Source of the DNA: Clostridiales bacterium
GTDB taxonomy: Bacteria; Bacillota; Clostridia; DUPQ01
NCBI GenBank assembly: GCA_023145435.1
Contig: JAGLDS010000011.1
Span: 1-59,380 of the forward strand
DNA: 59,380 nt
Direction of reading: 5' to 3'
Part shown: positions 46,013 through 54,860 of the stretch, piece after piece
Numbering within the stretch: the stretch's first letter is position 1
Layout of the letters: every line of letters starts with the position of its first letter
The notes under the pieces: generated by a model
What the model was told of the DNA's origin: nothing
Seen by the model: only the letters and a program-made list of their open reading frames with translations
Database searches by the model: none
Translations under genes and position numbers: made by a program

Positions 46013-46097
46013 CTACTTATTTTATGGTTCTTTAGATTTTATGTTTTCTATTCACTCCATCTTCCTATTCTTTAGTATTATGTTGTATAATGGAGCT

Positions 46098-46988
46098 ATG
46101 AAATTATCTAGCTATTTTATTAGAAGAGCACTTTTTTTTATTCCTGATAAACTATATATTAGTTTGCGATATTACCTTACTTATCATAAATTTCCTAACA
46201 TTATTAACGGTATAACTTTTGATGAAAAAATTCATAAATATATTTTATATTATAAAAATGAGTTAATGCCAAACTTAGTTGATAAATATAAGGTTAGAGA
46301 ATATATGATATCTAAAGGTTATGGACACATGTTAAACGAGTTATATGGCGTATATGATAACTTTGATGATATTGATTTTTCTTTATTACCTGAACAATTT
46401 GTATTAAAAACTAATCATGGATGTGGTTTTAATATTATTATTAAATCTAAGACTAATATGGATATTAAAAAAACAAAAAAACAAATAAATAGGTGGATGC
46501 ATATAAATTTTTTCTATTACGCAAGAGAATGGGTATATAAAAAAATAGATCGTAAAATCATTTGTGAAAAGTATTTGGAAAATATTAATTATAACGGGTT
46601 AAATGATTATAAAATTTTATGTTTTCATGGAACTGTGAAAAGAATAAATGTTATGTATAATCGCAATACAAAAGATGGACTAAAAGTATCAATATATGAT
46701 AGAGAATGGAATTTCTTACCTGTCGTTACTGATTCTCACATAAAGTATGCAGGTAATTTAAAAATACCTAAACCATCTTGTCTTGACGAAATGATTGCTA
46801 TGGTTGAAGATATTTCAAGTGCTTTTCCTTTTTTACGTGTGGATGTATATATAGTAAATAACCAAATAATTTTAGGGGAACTAACATTTTATCCTAGTGG
46901 TGGATTGCTTATGAGAGGTCCTAGCTCTAAGAATGTTAAATTTGGAAGTTGGTTACAACTAGATGAAATTAATAAGAAAAATTCCTAA
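46098..46988 (+). CDS. TupA-like ATP-grasp protein, first of a tandem pair
   Basis: This protein of about 296 residues matches TupA-type ATP-grasp proteins (PF14305 pattern). It has FDEKIHKYILYYKN, then a DKYKVREYMISKGYG loop, PEQFVLKTNHGCGFNIIIK, REWVYKKIDRKIICEKYLEN and FPFLRVDVYIVNNQIILGEL followed by TFYPSGG with the metal-binding Glu. In other genomes such genes sit in capsule or teichuronopeptide clusters, so an amino-acyl or peptide ligation onto a surface polymer is plausible. I use the ATG at 46098 because its product aligns with the start of the neighbouring paralogue. GGAG is only two bases away from it, and two earlier ATGs lack any SD. Confidence 0.75.
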   Translation: MKLSSYFIRRALFFIPDKLYISLRYYLTYHKFPNIINGITFDEKIHKYILYYKNELMPNLVDKYKVREYMISKGYGHMLNELYGVYDNFDDIDFSLLPEQFVLKTNHGCGFNIIIKSKTNMDIKKTKKQINRWMHINFFYYAREWVYKKIDRKIICEKYLENINYNGLNDYKILCFHGTVKRINVMYNRNTKDGLKVSIYDREWNFLPVVTDSHIKYAGNLKIPKPSCLDEMIAMVEDISSAFPFLRVDVYIVNNQIILGELTFYPSGGLLMRGPSSKNVKFGSWLQLDEINKKNS

Positions 46989-47817
46989 AAAGTATTTTGC
47001 ATTTATACCGACAAAAATTTATTTATCTTTGCGGTTTTTATTTTATTATAAAAAATTCCCGCACATAAAAAAAGCAATTCTTTTTGATGAGAAAATGATT
47101 AAATTTATTCTAAATTATAGAAACCCATTAATGATTACAATGTCTGACAAATATCTACTTAAATCCTATTTAAAAGAAAAAGGATTAGGCAAGTATGTTG
47201 TTCCTTTACTTGGAGTATATGAAAAAGCAAAAGATATTGATTTTTCTAAATTACCTAATAAATTTGTTTTAAAATGCAACCATGGTTGTAGTTTTAATAT
47301 TATTGTAAAGGACAAATCAACTCTTGATATTAAAAACACAATATTACAATTAAATAAATGGATGTCAGTTAATCATTATTATCACGCTAGAGAGTGGGTT
47401 TATAAAGAAATCGAGCGTAAGATTATTTGTGAAAAATATATACAAGATAAAGAAAAAGGATATCTTACAGATTATAAATTAAGTTTTTTTCACGGACAAT
47501 GTAAAATAATTAATATTATTAGTGGTCGAACAAGTGATGGTAAAATCACTGTTACTCCTTATACACCATTATTTAAAAAAATACCTTTTCATTATAAAAA
47601 TTATGAGACTGATCAGCTTGAAAAACCAGCTCATTTACAAGAGATGCTTGGTATTGGTAAACAATTATCAAAAGGATTACCTTTTATAAGAGTAGACTTT
47701 TACATATCATATGATAAATTATATATAGGCGAGCTATCTTTTTTCCCAAACGCTGGATTAGCTACATGTGTTCCTTCAAAATATAATAAGGTAATGGGCG
47801 ATTGGTTTACTTTATAA
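46963..47817 (+). CDS. TupA-like ATP-grasp protein, second of a tandem pair
   Basis: This 284-residue paralogue shares long blocks with the preceding gene (LPNKFVLKCNHGCSFNIIVK, REWVYKEIERKIICEKYIQD, LPFIRVDFYISYDKLYIGEL and then SFFPNAG). The ATP-grasp lysines and the metal-binding Glu are kept. Its start lies 26 bp inside the upstream gene in another frame, with no strong SD, so it is probably translated by coupling. The pair looks like a recent duplication that has since diverged. Confidence 0.75.
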   Translation: MKLIRKIPKKYFAFIPTKIYLSLRFLFYYKKFPHIKKAILFDEKMIKFILNYRNPLMITMSDKYLLKSYLKEKGLGKYVVPLLGVYEKAKDIDFSKLPNKFVLKCNHGCSFNIIVKDKSTLDIKNTILQLNKWMSVNHYYHAREWVYKEIERKIICEKYIQDKEKGYLTDYKLSFFHGQCKIINIISGRTSDGKITVTPYTPLFKKIPFHYKNYETDQLEKPAHLQEMLGIGKQLSKGLPFIRVDFYISYDKLYIGELSFFPNAGLATCVPSKYNKVMGDWFTL

Positions 47818-47853
47818 TTTTAGTATTAACTATATAATAATAATTTTTTTTAT

Positions 47854-47872
47854 AAAAAGGATGCCTTTTTTA
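47854..47872. terminator. Small bidirectional hairpin between the ATP-grasp pair and kdgK
   Basis: AAAAAGG ATG CCTTTTT has T/A tails on both sides. It could end the + transcript of the ATP-grasp genes and the minus transcript of the sugar-acid operon. The stem has only two G-C pairs, so strength is uncertain. Confidence 0.45.
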
Positions 47873-48898
47873 TCGTTGTACACGACCTGAACCATCACCT
47901 AACATTAATTTGGTTACTTCATCTACACTGACTCTATTAAAATCTCCCATAATTGTATGCTTTAAACAACTAGCTGCAACAGCAAATTCTAAGGCTTTCT
48001 CTGTTTTGTCGTAATGAGTTAGTCCATAAATTAATCCACCAGCAAAAGAATCGCCTCCACCTACTCTGTCAACCATATGTGTAATATCATATAATTTACT
48101 AACATAGAACTTAGATTTATCATTAATACATGCTTTCCATCCATTATGATCTGCAGATTTACTTTCTCTTAATGTAATAGCCATAATATCCATATTTGGA
48201 AATTGTGCTAAAACTTTATTAGATAAGGCTTCATATTTATCAATATCTAATTTACCACTTTTTACATCTGCTTCAATGGAAATTCCCAGTGATTTTTGAC
48301 AATCTTCTTCATTTGCAATACCCACATTTACATATGAAACTAATTCGGGCATTACATCTGTAGCCAATAATCCATATTTCCATAATTTATTACGATAATT
48401 AAAATCACATGAAATAGTAATACCTAATTTTTTAGCAGCCTTACATGCTTCTATTGATAATAATCTAGCAGAATCACTAATAGCTGGTGTAATCCCTGTA
48501 ATATGGAACCAATCAACTCCATCAAACACTTCATTCCAGTTAATATCACCCGGTTTACCTAATGAAATGGCAGAATCGCTACGATCATATATAACATTAG
48601 ATGGTCGTTGAACAGCTCCCGCTTCTAAGAAATATACGCCCATTCTATCACCTTGATATACTATTTTTGAAACATCCACACCGAATCCACGTAATTGTCT
48701 TACACAAGCTTTAGCTAATGGATTATCAGGTAAAATAGTTACATAGTCAACATCCATTCCATAATTAGCCAATGAAACAGCCACATTTGCTTCTCCACCA
48801 CCAAAAGTGGCTTCAAATTTATCAGATTGTAAAAATCTCTCTCGCCCTGGTGATTTCAACCGTAGCATTATTTCCCCAAAAGTAACAACTTTACTCAT
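47870..48898 (-). CDS. kdgK: 2-keto-3-deoxygluconate kinase (PfkB family)
   Basis: This 342-residue sugar-acid kinase starts [20 protein letters not shown]. It has [16 protein letters not shown] and [18 protein letters not shown] with the catalytic Asp. The sequence pattern and the aldolase gene three bases upstream together support KDG as substrate, giving KDPG. It is the last gene of the catabolic operon and its stop overlaps a weak terminator. Confidence 0.88.
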   Translation of the reverse strand: MSKVVTFGEIMLRLKSPGRERFLQSDKFEATFGGGEANVAVSLANYGMDVDYVTILPDNPLAKACVRQLRGFGVDVSKIVYQGDRMGVYFLEAGAVQRPSNVIYDRSDSAISLGKPGDINWNEVFDGVDWFHITGITPAISDSARLLSIEACKAAKKLGITISCDFNYRNKLWKYGLLATDVMPELVSYVNVGIANEEDCQKSLGISIEADVKSGKLDIDKYEALSNKVLAQFPNMDIMAITLRESKSADHNGWKACINDKSKFYVSKLYDITHMVDRVGGGDSFAGGLIYGLTHYDKTEKALEFAVAASCLKHTIMGDFNRVSVDEVTKLMLGDGSGRVQR

Positions 48899-48900
48899 TT

Positions 48901-49539
48901 TTAACCCCTTGCAATCTTAACTTTTTTTATAAACTCTTTAGCCATCTTAGTGACTAAATCATAATCGCCTGTTTTTGCACCTTTTGTTAATGAACTTCCT
49001 ACACCAACAGCAACTGCTCCTGCTTTAATCCACTCTTGTACATTATCAATACTAACTCCACCAGTTGGCATTAATTGCGCCTGTGGTAGTGGTCCTTTAA
49101 TATCTTTTATGATTTTAGGTCCAAATACTCCTCCTGGGAATATTTTTAAAATATCAGCACCTGCCTCCATGGCCTCTACAACTTCTTTAATTGTCATAAC
49201 ACCTGGCATAGTTGGAACTTGGTAACGATTACATAATTTAATCATATCGGTATTTAAATATGGACTAACAATATATTTAGCTCCTGATAAAATAGCAATT
49301 CTAGCAGTTTCTGGATCTAACACAGTTCCTGCACCTAACAATATGTCATTTCCATATTTTTTATCAAGACTTTCAATTATGTTATGAGCCCTTGGTACAG
49401 TAAAAGTAATTTCAAGTGAAGAAATACCACCTTCTAAACACGCATCAGTTATCTTATATGCTTGCTCTTCATTGTCTGCTCTAATTACAGCAACAACACC
49501 AGTTTTCTTAATGGCTGTTAAAATTAAATCTTTTTCCAT
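48901..49539 (-). CDS. eda: KDPG aldolase
   Basis: Class I aldolase of about 212 residues. It has [54 protein letters not shown] with the catalytic Glu/Thr region, and [11 protein letters not shown]. The Schiff-base Lys is in [20 protein letters not shown] and the late strand is [12 protein letters not shown]. It splits 2-keto-3-deoxy-6-phosphogluconate into pyruvate and glyceraldehyde 3-phosphate. I start it at 49539 (AGGGG upstream) rather than 24 bases earlier inside the SIS gene. Confidence 0.93.
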   Translation of the reverse strand: MEKDLILTAIKKTGVVAVIRADNEEQAYKITDACLEGGISSLEITFTVPRAHNIIESLDKKYGNDILLGAGTVLDPETARIAILSGAKYIVSPYLNTDMIKLCNRYQVPTMPGVMTIKEVVEAMEAGADILKIFPGGVFGPKIIKDIKGPLPQAQLMPTGGVSIDNVQEWIKAGAVAVGVGSSLTKGAKTGDYDLVTKMAKEFIKKVKIARG

Positions 49540-49549
49540 AATTTTTCCC

Positions 49550-50182
49550 CTATTCTTCGTCAAATATTTCTGATTCTACCATTGCACACAACACATGATA
49601 CACTGGTAACATCAATTCTTGTACTCTATAAGTTTCAATCGCTGGTACCTTTAACATAATATCACAAAGTGAGCTTAAACTTCCACCACCTTGTCCTGTA
49701 AATCCAATGGTTTTCATTTTAAACGCTTTTGCAATTTTTATAGCATTAATAACATTTCTAGAATTACCAGAAGTAGTAATTCCTAATAATAAATTATTTG
49801 GGTTACGATATCCATATACTAACTGTGCATATACCATATCAGGTTTTACATCATTAATAAAAGCTGTCATAACAGCGCTTTGACTAACTAATGAAATAGC
49901 TGGTAGCGCTCCTTGTAAATTATTATATAAGTCTTCATCACCTATTACTTTTTTTTCTTTATCAGATAGCGGACGTTTTTTTAAAAACCCTTTCATTAGT
50001 TCGCCTACAATATGTTCTGAATCAGCAGCAGAACCACCGTTACCACATACTAATAAAGTTCCTCCTTTTTTATAGCATGCCAGTATAGCTTCATAGGCAT
50101 TTACAATTTCATTACGACAAATTTCTAATCCTTGATTATCTAAAAATAATCGTCCTAAAATTTGTCTTGTTTCTTTTTTCAT
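49550..50182 (-). CDS. SIS-domain phosphosugar isomerase (GmhA/DiaA-like)
   Basis: This 210-residue single SIS domain has LLVCGNGGSAADSEHIVGEL (phosphosugar-binding Ser loop) and LLLGITTSGNSRNVINAI. The N-terminal part resembles sedoheptulose-7-phosphate isomerase GmhA more than GlmS-type or MurQ-type SIS proteins. In this operon it more likely isomerises a phosphorylated sugar made by the adjacent ROK kinase, two bases away. Heptose synthesis genes are absent. Confidence 0.85.
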   Translation of the reverse strand: MKKETRQILGRLFLDNQGLEICRNEIVNAYEAILACYKKGGTLLVCGNGGSAADSEHIVGELMKGFLKKRPLSDKEKKVIGDEDLYNNLQGALPAISLVSQSAVMTAFINDVKPDMVYAQLVYGYRNPNNLLLGITTSGNSRNVINAIKIAKAFKMKTIGFTGQGGGSLSSLCDIMLKVPAIETYRVQELMLPVYHVLCAMVESEIFDEE

Positions 50183-50184
50183 TG

Positions 50185-51180
50185 TTATTTTCCTTCCATT
50201 AATTCATAAGCTGCAATTGATAAAGCTTCTAAATCTCCAATTCTCTCTCCTAAGCCAGCAGGTACTACTTTGCATACCGCTCTAGCATGGGAGATAGTCT
50301 CTTTTTCAATCACTTTCTTCGCATGTGGCCACAAAATATCACGACTTCTAGCAAAGATACTACCGATTATTATAACTTGTGGATTTAATATGTCAATAAA
50401 AAGTGATAATCCTTTTCCAAGATAAGTTCCACTTATTTCATATATTTCAAGTGCTAAGGCATCCCCAGCTTCTGCAGCGTCTCCAACAATCTTAGCATTT
50501 AGTGTTTCTAATTCTTCCATATTTTTACAAAATGATACACTTTCACCTAGCTGTAACTTTTCTAGTACTTTGGCTTTTGCCAATTGAGCAATACCTCCAC
50601 CAGAGCAAAAACCTTCTAAAGATCCTGCTTTACCAAAACCAACTGGTCCATAAGGTTCCATGCGAAGGTGGCCTACTTCACCTGCCATATCATTTGTACC
50701 TAAGTAAAGCTTATTATCAAGAATAAGACCACTACCAAATCCAGTTCCAAAGGTAATAAACATTACATTACTATAACCTTTACCAGCTCCATATAGCCAT
50801 TCAGCTAGTGCACCTGCTTTAGCATCATTTTGTAATTTACAAGGAATACCAAACTTATCAAAAAATATTTTTACTATGGGAATATTAATCCAACCAATCA
50901 AATTAGGAGGTGAAAGAATTATTCCATCTCGCGAATTAAGTGGTCCGCCACAATTAATTCCCATCATAGCAATTTGTGACGTTTCTAGTTGATGCTTATT
51001 AAGCATATTTTTTACAGCTTCAAAAAGTTTTGAAATAACTATATCAACACCTTTTATTGTTGGAAATTTTATTTTATCAATAATATCAATTTCATCTTTT
51101 GTTGGATCTATTTCATTTCTAGGCTTACCTAATACAACCGCACATTTAGTTCCACCAATATCTATTCCTAATAAAAACAT
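50185..51180 (-). CDS. ROK-family sugar kinase
   Basis: This 331-residue protein has the ROK ATP-binding start FLLGIDIGGTKCAVVLG, the catalytic region LQNDAKAGALAEWLYGAGK and GTGFGSGLILDNKLYLG, followed by AGEVGHLRMEPYGPVG. The usual zinc-binding CxCGxxGC segment is absent, replaced by YGPVGFGKAGSLEGFC, which marks a divergent subgroup. It has no helix-turn-helix, so it is a kinase rather than a repressor. It probably phosphorylates a hexose or hexosamine for the SIS isomerase. Context suggests part of a glycan-degradation pathway; the substrate is open. Confidence 0.85.
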   Translation of the reverse strand: MFLLGIDIGGTKCAVVLGKPRNEIDPTKDEIDIIDKIKFPTIKGVDIVISKLFEAVKNMLNKHQLETSQIAMMGINCGGPLNSRDGIILSPPNLIGWINIPIVKIFFDKFGIPCKLQNDAKAGALAEWLYGAGKGYSNVMFITFGTGFGSGLILDNKLYLGTNDMAGEVGHLRMEPYGPVGFGKAGSLEGFCSGGGIAQLAKAKVLEKLQLGESVSFCKNMEELETLNAKIVGDAAEAGDALALEIYEISGTYLGKGLSLFIDILNPQVIIIGSIFARSRDILWPHAKKVIEKETISHARAVCKVVPAGLGERIGDLEALSIAAYELMEGK

Positions 51181-51215
51181 AATTACTCCTTTTTTATTTT
51201 ATATGTTATTTATGA

Positions 51216-53729
51216 TTATTTTATTTTAACACCAAATATCTTCTGTGCATATGATCCAATTACTGCAATATTTTCATATACGGCAGGTGTACCTTCTATA
51301 TTAGCTCCAAGAGAAATGGTATCTTTTACTATACCTGAGATTCCTTCAATTAAATTCATTTGTCCATAGTAATTACAAAACAGTATATATCCTTTTAAAG
51401 AAGGTGTATAAATTGCTGTTGGGGATGACCATGAGTATGCATCAAAAACATCTTCCCAAACAACTTGTCCTGTAGCTTTATCAAGAGCAACTAATTTACC
51501 AGCACCTTTACTACCTGTTTTTGCAATTGAGTAAATAACAAGTCCTTCTAAATCATTTTTACCAATAATAGGTGAACTTAATACCCCACCATTAATAACA
51601 CTATCATAATAGCACTCATATTCAACTTGCCATATTAATTGGCCAGTTAAAGCATTAAATTTTCTTATATATGAAGGATAATATTGATCTTCTTCATTCT
51701 CTTCATCTCCTTGTCTATCAACTTCTGTAGCTGCATACAAGAAAACCCCTTCATTTGTTACTTCCAATACAGGAGATGAATCAGCATCATCACCTAATGA
51801 ATAAATCCACATGGTTTTAAATGTTTGTAAATCAATACAAATTAGCATACCAGAATTATCTGTAGCAAATAGGTAATGATCATATATAACCGGAGAACTT
51901 TCAAAGCCATACCTTGTACCAAATGGATTAGTATATCTGAATTTTGTTATTATAGGATCTAACGTTAGTTCTCCTGTACTTAAATTAAAATCAGTATTTA
52001 GTTTGATTTTGTAAATAATACCATTTTCACCTAACTCATAGAATGTATCATTTTTTGAATCTAATAAACCAGATGAATCAAAAGCGTACCATCTTCTTAA
52101 GGCATCTTTATCATTTCCTTCAATAAGATAAATAACACTTTGGTCCGTTAAATCATACATTCTAAATTTAGGATTTAAAAATTCACTGTCATTTTCATTA
52201 ATTCCTTGACCTGTGTATAAGATTGGGTATCCCCTTTCATCCACTGAAACACTACCCTTTGTGGGATAACCCATATTAATAGGCTCACGTGTCCACTCAC
52301 CTGTTTCTAGGTCACAAAAATATATATTCCCATCTAACGTAGCATAAATTACTTCTTTTAAATCTGTATTCTTAAATTGTGGATATACATTCATAGTGGC
52401 TAATACTTCTGGTTCCCAATTTATAATGGAAGGTTGTCCAGTCCAACCTACACCTGGCCAGAAACCTCCAGATGGGGTCTTTATAATACCAATATCAAAA
52501 TCCCAAATAATTTCTAGTTTTTCCTCTTGGATATCAACTGTCCCATAAGAACCACCATCTCTATAATTATTTCCCCTAAAAGTTAAAACACCTAAGTCGC
52601 TTCCATATTCACTGCTATCTTCAAAATTAATATTATCATTATCAAAGTAATATTTTGTAACTTCTCCATCAACTATAACATCTTCTGTAAACTGATAATA
52701 ATTATATGGTCTAGCTGATTTTATAATATCTTCAGGAATCATAGTTGATGTATTTACTACAAATGAAGGAAGTATACCTTCTTTGACAAAATCATATACT
52801 ACTTTACTAGTTTGCCTAATAATTTCATAAGCTTCATTTTCTTTAACTTCATTGGTCATTATGGAAAGAATATATGGAGTATCAGCATAAATAATGCCTC
52901 CATCTAAAAAAGAAGGAACAGGATAATATGTTCCGATTTTATGTGCTATTTCAACAGTGTTTGGTAATAAACTAGGAATAAAATCATTAAATATTGTGTT
53001 TTTCAAATAATAAACCATATCTCCATATACTTCTTTATTTTCATCATATCGCATTTGTAATTCTAGAAAATATAAATTCATATCATATGGACATGTTCTA
53101 TAACTATGATAATCAATTATTGCACCTAAGGAATTCATATAACTAATAAAATTTTCTTTTCCAATGGTTCTAATAATCATATTTATAGCACAATTATCAC
53201 TAATAGTAATTGAAAGTTCTGAAAGTTCACGTAATGTGTACACATCGCCAAATTCACCTAAGATAATCTTACCTGTACCCCACTCTTGATCTTCTTCTAA
53301 ATATTCAATTTCTGTATCTAAATCAATAGTTCCCTCTGCTACTAGCTTATATAAATACAAATTAATAGGTACTTTTGAAGTACTTGCAGCAATATATTTT
53401 TCTTTATCTCTTATTCCAAATTCTTCATTAGTTTGTAAGTTATAATAATATAGTCCATAGTCTCCTGAATATGTAGCTAAATACTGTTTAAGATAATTGT
53501 ATAAATCAGTTACTGTAGGATTAATTATTGGTTTAGGTTCAGGTGATTTTGTAGGTATAGCACTTGGCGAACCACTAGCAGATGGAATTGGCATTATAGA
53601 ATCAACCGGTATATTAGTAAGAACCGGTATTTTTGTGGGATTATCTATTTCTTCTAACAATACATTACATGAAGTTATAAGGATAGATAAACAAATAAAA
53701 CAAATCATCAATATAATTAATTTTTTCAT
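51216..53729 (-). CDS. Lipoprotein: serine beta-lactamase-fold domain fused to a PQQ-type propeller
   Basis: This 837-residue lipoprotein has lipobox LITSC (Cys21) and a Pro/Ser-rich linker (about residues 40-70). Residues 75-310 are a class A beta-lactamase-like fold: SxxK at 116-119 (STSK), SDN at 177-179 and HKIGTYY at 263-269 in place of KTG. Residues about 380-837 form a PQQ-repeat beta-propeller (DIGIIKTPSGGFWPGVGWTG, then YFCDLETGEW, LICIDLQTFKTMWIY and LVALDKATGQVVWEDVFDAY). Such serine hydrolases usually act on peptidoglycan or esters, but substrate is unknown here. It lies inside the sugar-acid operon, 36 bases from the Gfo/Idh stop and from the ROK start. Confidence 0.8.
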   Translation of the reverse strand: MKKLIILMICFICLSILITSCNVLLEEIDNPTKIPVLTNIPVDSIMPIPSASGSPSAIPTKSPEPKPIINPTVTDLYNYLKQYLATYSGDYGLYYYNLQTNEEFGIRDKEKYIAASTSKVPINLYLYKLVAEGTIDLDTEIEYLEEDQEWGTGKIILGEFGDVYTLRELSELSITISDNCAINMIIRTIGKENFISYMNSLGAIIDYHSYRTCPYDMNLYFLELQMRYDENKEVYGDMVYYLKNTIFNDFIPSLLPNTVEIAHKIGTYYPVPSFLDGGIIYADTPYILSIMTNEVKENEAYEIIRQTSKVVYDFVKEGILPSFVVNTSTMIPEDIIKSARPYNYYQFTEDVIVDGEVTKYYFDNDNINFEDSSEYGSDLGVLTFRGNNYRDGGSYGTVDIQEEKLEIIWDFDIGIIKTPSGGFWPGVGWTGQPSIINWEPEVLATMNVYPQFKNTDLKEVIYATLDGNIYFCDLETGEWTREPINMGYPTKGSVSVDERGYPILYTGQGINENDSEFLNPKFRMYDLTDQSVIYLIEGNDKDALRRWYAFDSSGLLDSKNDTFYELGENGIIYKIKLNTDFNLSTGELTLDPIITKFRYTNPFGTRYGFESSPVIYDHYLFATDNSGMLICIDLQTFKTMWIYSLGDDADSSPVLEVTNEGVFLYAATEVDRQGDEENEEDQYYPSYIRKFNALTGQLIWQVEYECYYDSVINGGVLSSPIIGKNDLEGLVIYSIAKTGSKGAGKLVALDKATGQVVWEDVFDAYSWSSPTAIYTPSLKGYILFCNYYGQMNLIEGISGIVKDTISLGANIEGTPAVYENIAVIGSYAQKIFGVKIK

Positions 53730-53764
53730 CTATCCTATTATATCATTATCTTTCTAGGATGAAA

Positions 53765-54793
53765 CTACCTTATTTTTAAAAAGATTTCTTTATGTTCTTT
53801 TGCTGATTTATAAATAGCAGTTATAACATCAATAGATCGTCTACCTTCATATTGATTCAAAATAGGTACCTTATTGTTTTTCAAACAATCAAAAAAGTTA
53901 TTATAGATGGCAATATGTCCCTCTATGGAAAAATCAAGGGGATCTTTGGAACTAAAATCATCATTTTCACCAATTATTAAACCTTTAGGAATAACATTAT
54001 TTTCTGTATCAAATAAAACGACAGTATCCTCTTCAATAATCACACTACCTTTATCTCCGTTAATCATTATTTTCCTAGGCATTCCAGGATAAATACTAGT
54101 TGAAGCTTGAATCACTCCTATTGCACCATTTACAAATTCTACTGAAGCAATGGTAGTGTCATCTGTCTCAATTTCATGTTTTAGTGTTTTGCATCGACCA
54201 TGAACTGAAAGTACATCTCCTGCTAAATAAAGCAACAAATCTACTCCATGACTACCTTGATTCATTAATGCACCACCACCATCTAATTCCCAGGTTCCCT
54301 TCCACGAACTTTGTTGGTAATAATAAGATGACCTATGAAATTTCATATACACATCAGCAAACATTATATTTCCAAGGGCACCTTTATCAATAGCTTTTTT
54401 AACTTTTATAAATGAGCTATTAAATCGTGACTGGTAAGCTATTGCTAAAGTAACTTGATATTTTTCTAATATAAAAATAATTTCATCACATTGTTTTGAT
54501 GAAATAGCCATTGGTTTTTCAACTACAATATGTTTTCTAGCTTTTGCAGCTTTTAGAATATGATCATAATGTAATCCACTAGGAGTACAAATACATATAA
54601 CATTTATGTTTTTATCAGCTAACATATCCTCATAGGTTTTATAAGGAGTAATCATATATTTTTCACAAAATGAATTAAGTGACGGTTTACTTTTGCTACA
54701 TGCACCAATTACCTTACCTAAACCAGTTTCTTCTATTGCTAAAACATGCCAATTTGCAATGGAACCGGTCCCTATAATACCACAGTTAATCAT
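53765..54793 (-). CDS. Gfo/Idh/MocA family oxidoreductase
   Basis: This 342-residue protein has an N-terminal Rossmann fold (INCGIIGTGSIANWHVLAIE), the catalytic-site motif VVEKPMAISSKQCDEI with the EKP signature, and the C-terminal beta-sheet domain (ELDGGGALMNQGSHGVDLLL). It oxidises or epimerises a sugar or sugar acid using NAD(P). The SD AGGAG follows directly after a terminator T-tract. It leads the lipoprotein, ROK, SIS, aldolase and KDG kinase genes. Confidence 0.9.
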   Translation of the reverse strand: MINCGIIGTGSIANWHVLAIEETGLGKVIGACSKSKPSLNSFCEKYMITPYKTYEDMLADKNINVICICTPSGLHYDHILKAAKARKHIVVEKPMAISSKQCDEIIFILEKYQVTLAIAYQSRFNSSFIKVKKAIDKGALGNIMFADVYMKFHRSSYYYQQSSWKGTWELDGGGALMNQGSHGVDLLLYLAGDVLSVHGRCKTLKHEIETDDTTIASVEFVNGAIGVIQASTSIYPGMPRKIMINGDKGSVIIEEDTVVLFDTENNVIPKGLIIGENDDFSSKDPLDFSIEGHIAIYNNFFDCLKNNKVPILNQYEGRRSIDVITAIYKSAKEHKEIFLKIR

Positions 54794-54803
54794 ATATTCT
54801 CCT

Positions 54804-54839
54804 AAAAAAAGGCGACTCGCTATTACTAATAGAGTCGCT
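54804..54839 (-). terminator. Terminator between the BNR gene and the Gfo/Idh operon
   Basis: The minus strand has GCGACTC ... GAGTCGC with a 13-base loop, followed by seven T. The T-tract is joined directly to AGGAG of the next gene. It could be an ordinary intra-operon attenuator that lowers expression after the BNR gene. Confidence 0.88.
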
Positions 54840-54860
54840 ACAATCTTTTATTTACTTTTG

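Noticed and set aside
46041-46097. Longer start for the first ATP-grasp protein (ATGs at 46041 and 46080)
   Set aside because: Neither has an SD and the added residues have no counterpart in the paralogue; a TATAAT at 46086 lacks a -35.
49550-50182. Heptose biosynthesis (GmhA) role for the SIS protein
   Set aside because: No gmhB, hldE or LPS genes are nearby, and the neighbours form a catabolic operon.
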